The notes under the pieces are model-generated. The model ran no database searches and was not told the DNA's origin. It saw only the letters and a list, made by a program, of their open reading frames with translations. A stretch of DNA of 64,000 nt from Salinibacter altiplanensis (lineage in GTDB: Bacteria > Bacteroidota > Rhodothermia > Rhodothermales > Salinibacteraceae), in the NCBI RefSeq assembly GCF_002894645.1, contig NZ_NCQY01000002.1, positions 1-64,000 of the forward strand, written 5' to 3'. This document shows positions 61,797-64,000 of the stretch, in pieces; position 1 is the first letter of the stretch; each line of letters opens with the position of its first letter. The position numbers and the translations under genes are program-made.

Positions 61797-62933
61797 TCAG
61801 GCAGACCCGGCGGTGTTGTCGACACGGGGAAAGGCAAAGTCGGCGTAGCCCATCTCGGCAGTTCCGAACCACCGGTACGCGTCCTCGCGGGCGTCCTTGT
61901 AGGCCTCGTAGATCTTGCGGTACTGCCCATTGCCGGACGCCTTGTCCTCCAGGATCTGAGTCGTAATCTCCTGCGCCCGGCCCATCACCTCGTCGGGGAA
62001 GCGCCGGAGGGTGGTGCCTTCGTCCAGCAGGCGGTCGAGCGCCGCGGGGTTCTTGTGGTCGTACTGGGCCATCATGCGGACGTTGGCCTCGGCGGCGGCC
62101 GTTTTGAGGGCCTCCTGGTACTGCGTCGGCAGCTCGTCGTAGGCGTCCCGGTTGACGTAGAACGTGAGGGCGGGCCCGGGCTCCCACCAGCCGGGGTAGT
62201 AGTAGTACTGGGCCACCTCCTGGAAGCCGAGCTTCTCATCGTCGTAGGGCCCCACCCACTCGGCCGCGTCGATCGCGCCCCGCTCCAGCGACGGGTAGAT
62301 CTCGCCGCTCGGAAGGACCTGCGTGTTGACGCCCATCTCGCTCATCACACTGCCCCCCATTCCCGGAATGCGCATCTTGAGGCCGTTCATGTCGGAGAGG
62401 GAGCCCACCTCCACGTTGAACCAGCCGCCCATCTGTGTGCCCGTGTTGCCGCCCGGCAGGTTGAGGATGTTGAAGTCGGCGAAGAGGTCGCGCAGGAGGT
62501 CCATTCCGCCGCCGGAGTAGACCCAGGCGTTGTACTGGCGGGCCGTGAGGCCGAATGGGACGGTGCAGTCGAACGCCAGCGCGGGGTTTTTGCCGATAAA
62601 GTAGTAGCTGGCCGAGTGGCCCATCTCGACGGTCCGGTTCCGCACGCTGCCCAGCACTTCAAGGGGGGGCACCAGCTCGCCGCCCGGGTACGTCAGAATC
62701 TCGAAGTTGCCGTCCGTGAGGGCTTTCAGGCGCTCGGACAGCACCTCGGCCGCGCCGTAGATGGTGTCGAGCGAGCGGCTGAAGCTGGAGGCGAGCCGCC
62801 ACCGCACCTGTGGGTTCGTCTGGACGTTGGGGGCGCCGTCGCTGGCCGACGATTCGCCGTCGCCACAGCCGGTCAGAAGGCCGGCCCCGGCGGCGCCGAG
62901 CAGGGCTTTCCGGGCAAAGTCGCGGCGTTCCAT
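61797..62933 (-). CDS. TRAP-type transporter substrate-binding protein (DctP family, TakP-like)
   Basis: A 378-residue binding protein. The N-terminus has a twin-arginine-like motif ERRDFARK and a hydrophobic stretch ending in lipobox LLTGC, so it should be a lipid-anchored, probably Tat-exported protein. The mature part has the DctP fold: VRWRLASSFSRSLDTIYGAA at the start, LKMRIPGMGGSVMSEMG in the middle and IDAAEWVGPYDDEKLGF, which marks the subgroup binding 2-oxoacids or mannitol/chloroaromatic-type acids. The membrane subunits are not in this window. The start is at ATG 62933; the long frame upstream to 63215 is not used. Confidence 0.92.
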   Translation of the reverse strand: MERRDFARKALLGAAGAGLLTGCGDGESSASDGAPNVQTNPQVRWRLASSFSRSLDTIYGAAEVLSERLKALTDGNFEILTYPGGELVPPLEVLGSVRNRTVEMGHSASYYFIGKNPALAFDCTVPFGLTARQYNAWVYSGGGMDLLRDLFADFNILNLPGGNTGTQMGGWFNVEVGSLSDMNGLKMRIPGMGGSVMSEMGVNTQVLPSGEIYPSLERGAIDAAEWVGPYDDEKLGFQEVAQYYYYPGWWEPGPALTFYVNRDAYDELPTQYQEALKTAAAEANVRMMAQYDHKNPAALDRLLDEGTTLRRFPDEVMGRAQEITTQILEDKASGNGQYRKIYEAYKDAREDAYRWFGTAEMGYADFAFPRVDNTAGSA

Positions 62934-63052
62934 GGGGAGGGCAGAATCAGTGTGCGGGGCGTGTGAAAGGGACCGTTTAGTATAGAAGCCAGTGGACCTC
63001 GGCGCAACCCCGTCCTCGGGGCGGCCTCGCCCGCACGCGCTGCGGAGATGAC

Positions 63053-63379
63053 TTGGAGTGCCAACATTGGCTCGTCGAGGCCGTGCCGGAGCCCTGTGAG
63101 GCTGGGAGGCATCCACACGAGTCCGGCACCTGCCCCCGCAACAATGAGGAGCAGGAGCGAGATTTCGGCCCAGCCCATGCCGGGCTCCGGGGCCTGTTCG
63201 TCGACCTCCTCGCACTCTCGTTCGAGTCGCCGGTGGCCTACGCGGTGCTGCTCATGGGGGCGGGCGTCGCCCTGCTCGGCTACTACCTCATCGAGCAGGA
63301 CGAGCCGGATCGGGCCAATGGCGTCTACACGCCCAGTGATGCCCCAACGCCCGAATCGGTCGGGGAGCTAGAACTGTAG
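63053..63379 (+). CDS. Possible small membrane protein, start uncertain
   Basis: A 108-codon frame whose C-terminal half is convincing: one TM helix (YAVLLMGAGVALLGYYLIE) followed by an acidic tail. The N-terminal half reads oddly (many Cys, His and Glu) and overlaps an opposite-strand frame. A GTG at 63233 or an ATG at 63254 may be the true start, giving a protein of about 41-48 residues. No family recognised. Confidence 0.4.
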   Translation: MECQHWLVEAVPEPCEAGRHPHESGTCPRNNEEQERDFGPAHAGLRGLFVDLLALSFESPVAYAVLLMGAGVALLGYYLIEQDEPDRANGVYTPSDAPTPESVGELEL

Positions 63380-63435
63380 CGGGAATCCGGGATGCGTGCG
63401 GGACTTCCTCGACCGCCACGAGCGCCGCATCGCGC

Positions 63436-64000
63436 TCACTCCTCGCGGTGCGGGCGAAGCGGGCGCATCACGACCTCCGAGATGAGATGGTTCGCCGGGG
63501 CCTCCAGCACGTGCTGGACCGTCGCGGCGACGTCGTCGGGGTCGAGCGGGTTTTCGGTCATGTCGACCCCTGCCACGTCAAAGAAGTTGGTCTCGACGGA
63601 GCCAGGGTAGAGGCACGTCACGCGGATGCCGTCCTCGCGCACCTCTTTCATTACCGCTTCGCTGAAGCCCCGCACGGCAAACTTGCTGGCGTTGTACGCG
63701 CTGATGTTGGGGTTGCCCAGGAGGCCTGCGATGGAGGCGATGTTGACGATGTGTCCGCCAAAGCCGGTCGCCTCGTTCTGGTCGCGCATGCGGGGGACCG
63801 CCTCGCGGGTGCAGAGGTAGACGCCCCGCACGTTCGTGTCCATTTGCACGTCGAAGGCGTCGGTGTCGAGGTCGTCGACCGGGCCAAACTGCCCGAGCCC
63901 GGCGTTGTTGATCAGCACGTCTGGGGGGCCGGCCTCGGCATCGACGGTGTCGAAGGCCGCCTCGACCGCGTCTTCCTTCCGGACGTCGCACGAGACGGGC
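63436..64000 (-). CDS. Short-chain dehydrogenase/reductase, N-terminus outside window
   Basis: The last 188 residues of an SDR enzyme; the NAD(P)-binding TGxxxGIG start lies beyond the window edge. Seen are LINNAGLGQFG (NNAG), the catalytic Ser in NIASIAGLLG and Tyr/Lys in SAYNASKFAVRGFSEA, then CLYPGSVETNFF (PG motif). Family members are classical SDR oxidoreductases; the substrate is unknown. Stop at 63436. It is convergent with the small membrane-protein candidate. Confidence 0.9.
   Translation of the reverse strand, partial: PVSCDVRKEDAVEAAFDTVDAEAGPPDVLINNAGLGQFGPVDDLDTDAFDVQMDTNVRGVYLCTREAVPRMRDQNEATGFGGHIVNIASIAGLLGNPNISAYNASKFAVRGFSEAVMKEVREDGIRVTCLYPGSVETNFFDVAGVDMTENPLDPDDVAATVQHVLEAPANHLISEVVMRPLRPHREE

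Noticed and set aside
62873-63178. Minus-strand frame of 101 codons starting MGWAEISLL
   Set aside because: Its second half crosses the start of the TRAP gene in another frame and loses third-position GC bias; only the first part looks coding.

Overview
The window looks like a chromosomal segment of an extremely halophilic Rhodothermota/Bacteroidota bacterium, most probably Salinibacter ruber or a close relative. The evidence is high GC with strong G/C at third codon positions, very acidic proteins, almost no Shine-Dalgarno sequences before start codons, TonB-dependent receptors ending in Phe or near it, DUF4856 and DUF5074-type lipoproteins, and an ABC pair with a strongly haloarchaeal look. 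The species call is an inference from these traits; no database was searched.

Layout. 1-6.6 kb is sensory: a HAMP transducer cut by the window edge, a multi-PAS/GAF histidine kinase, and a degenerate kinase-receiver-HDOD fusion. 6.6-11.5 kb holds a PLP decarboxylase with an extra C-terminal domain and an SLC12-type cation-chloride cotransporter. 11.7-19.2 kb is housekeeping and envelope sugar metabolism: PtsN-like protein, hisS, a secreted EEP-family lipoprotein, YjbQ, a sugar epimerase, an FAD oxidoreductase and a GT-C glycosyltransferase. 19.3-23.9 kb is a probable iron or metal uptake operon (small lipoprotein, TonB receptor, DUF4856 lipoprotein) with palindromes upstream and a hairpin terminator downstream. 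23.9-33.8 kb is a complete GlgE-type alpha-glucan module: glgE, a treS-maltokinase fusion and glgB in one operon, with glgX divergent.

33.8-40.7 kb carries two copies of a MITE-like element with 17-bp inverted ends, a shorter palindromic repeat, an unrecognised Cys-containing protein, a large exported M14 peptidase and a single-domain response regulator. Then come tRNA-Met(CAT), a small hypothetical gene and holB. 42.5-47.0 kb holds a TPR protein and a vWA / PP2C phosphatase / protein-kinase triad that resembles the TerY-P (YegL-YegK-YegI) type. 47.0-50.7 kb has a GroES-like protein, a 30-residue membrane peptide, pgl, a PhoR-like kinase and a PIG-L deacetylase.

51.0-56.6 kb is the clearest integrated system: a sigma70-like promoter, a canonical cobalamin riboswitch, and five tightly spaced genes. 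These are a BtuB-type TonB receptor, a BtuG-like beta-propeller lipoprotein, a DUF6580-like membrane protein, a BtuF-like protein without a signal peptide, and a small Cys-rich [2Fe-2S]-type protein. No BtuC/BtuD is present, so how B12 crosses the inner membrane is an open question. 56.6-64 kb contains a TM/coiled-coil protein, a WYL regulator, DUF2461, a haloarchaeal-looking ABC transporter pair, a uracil-DNA-glycosylase-like protein, a TRAP DctP-type binding protein and a truncated SDR. No CRISPR array, rRNA gene or intact transposase was seen.
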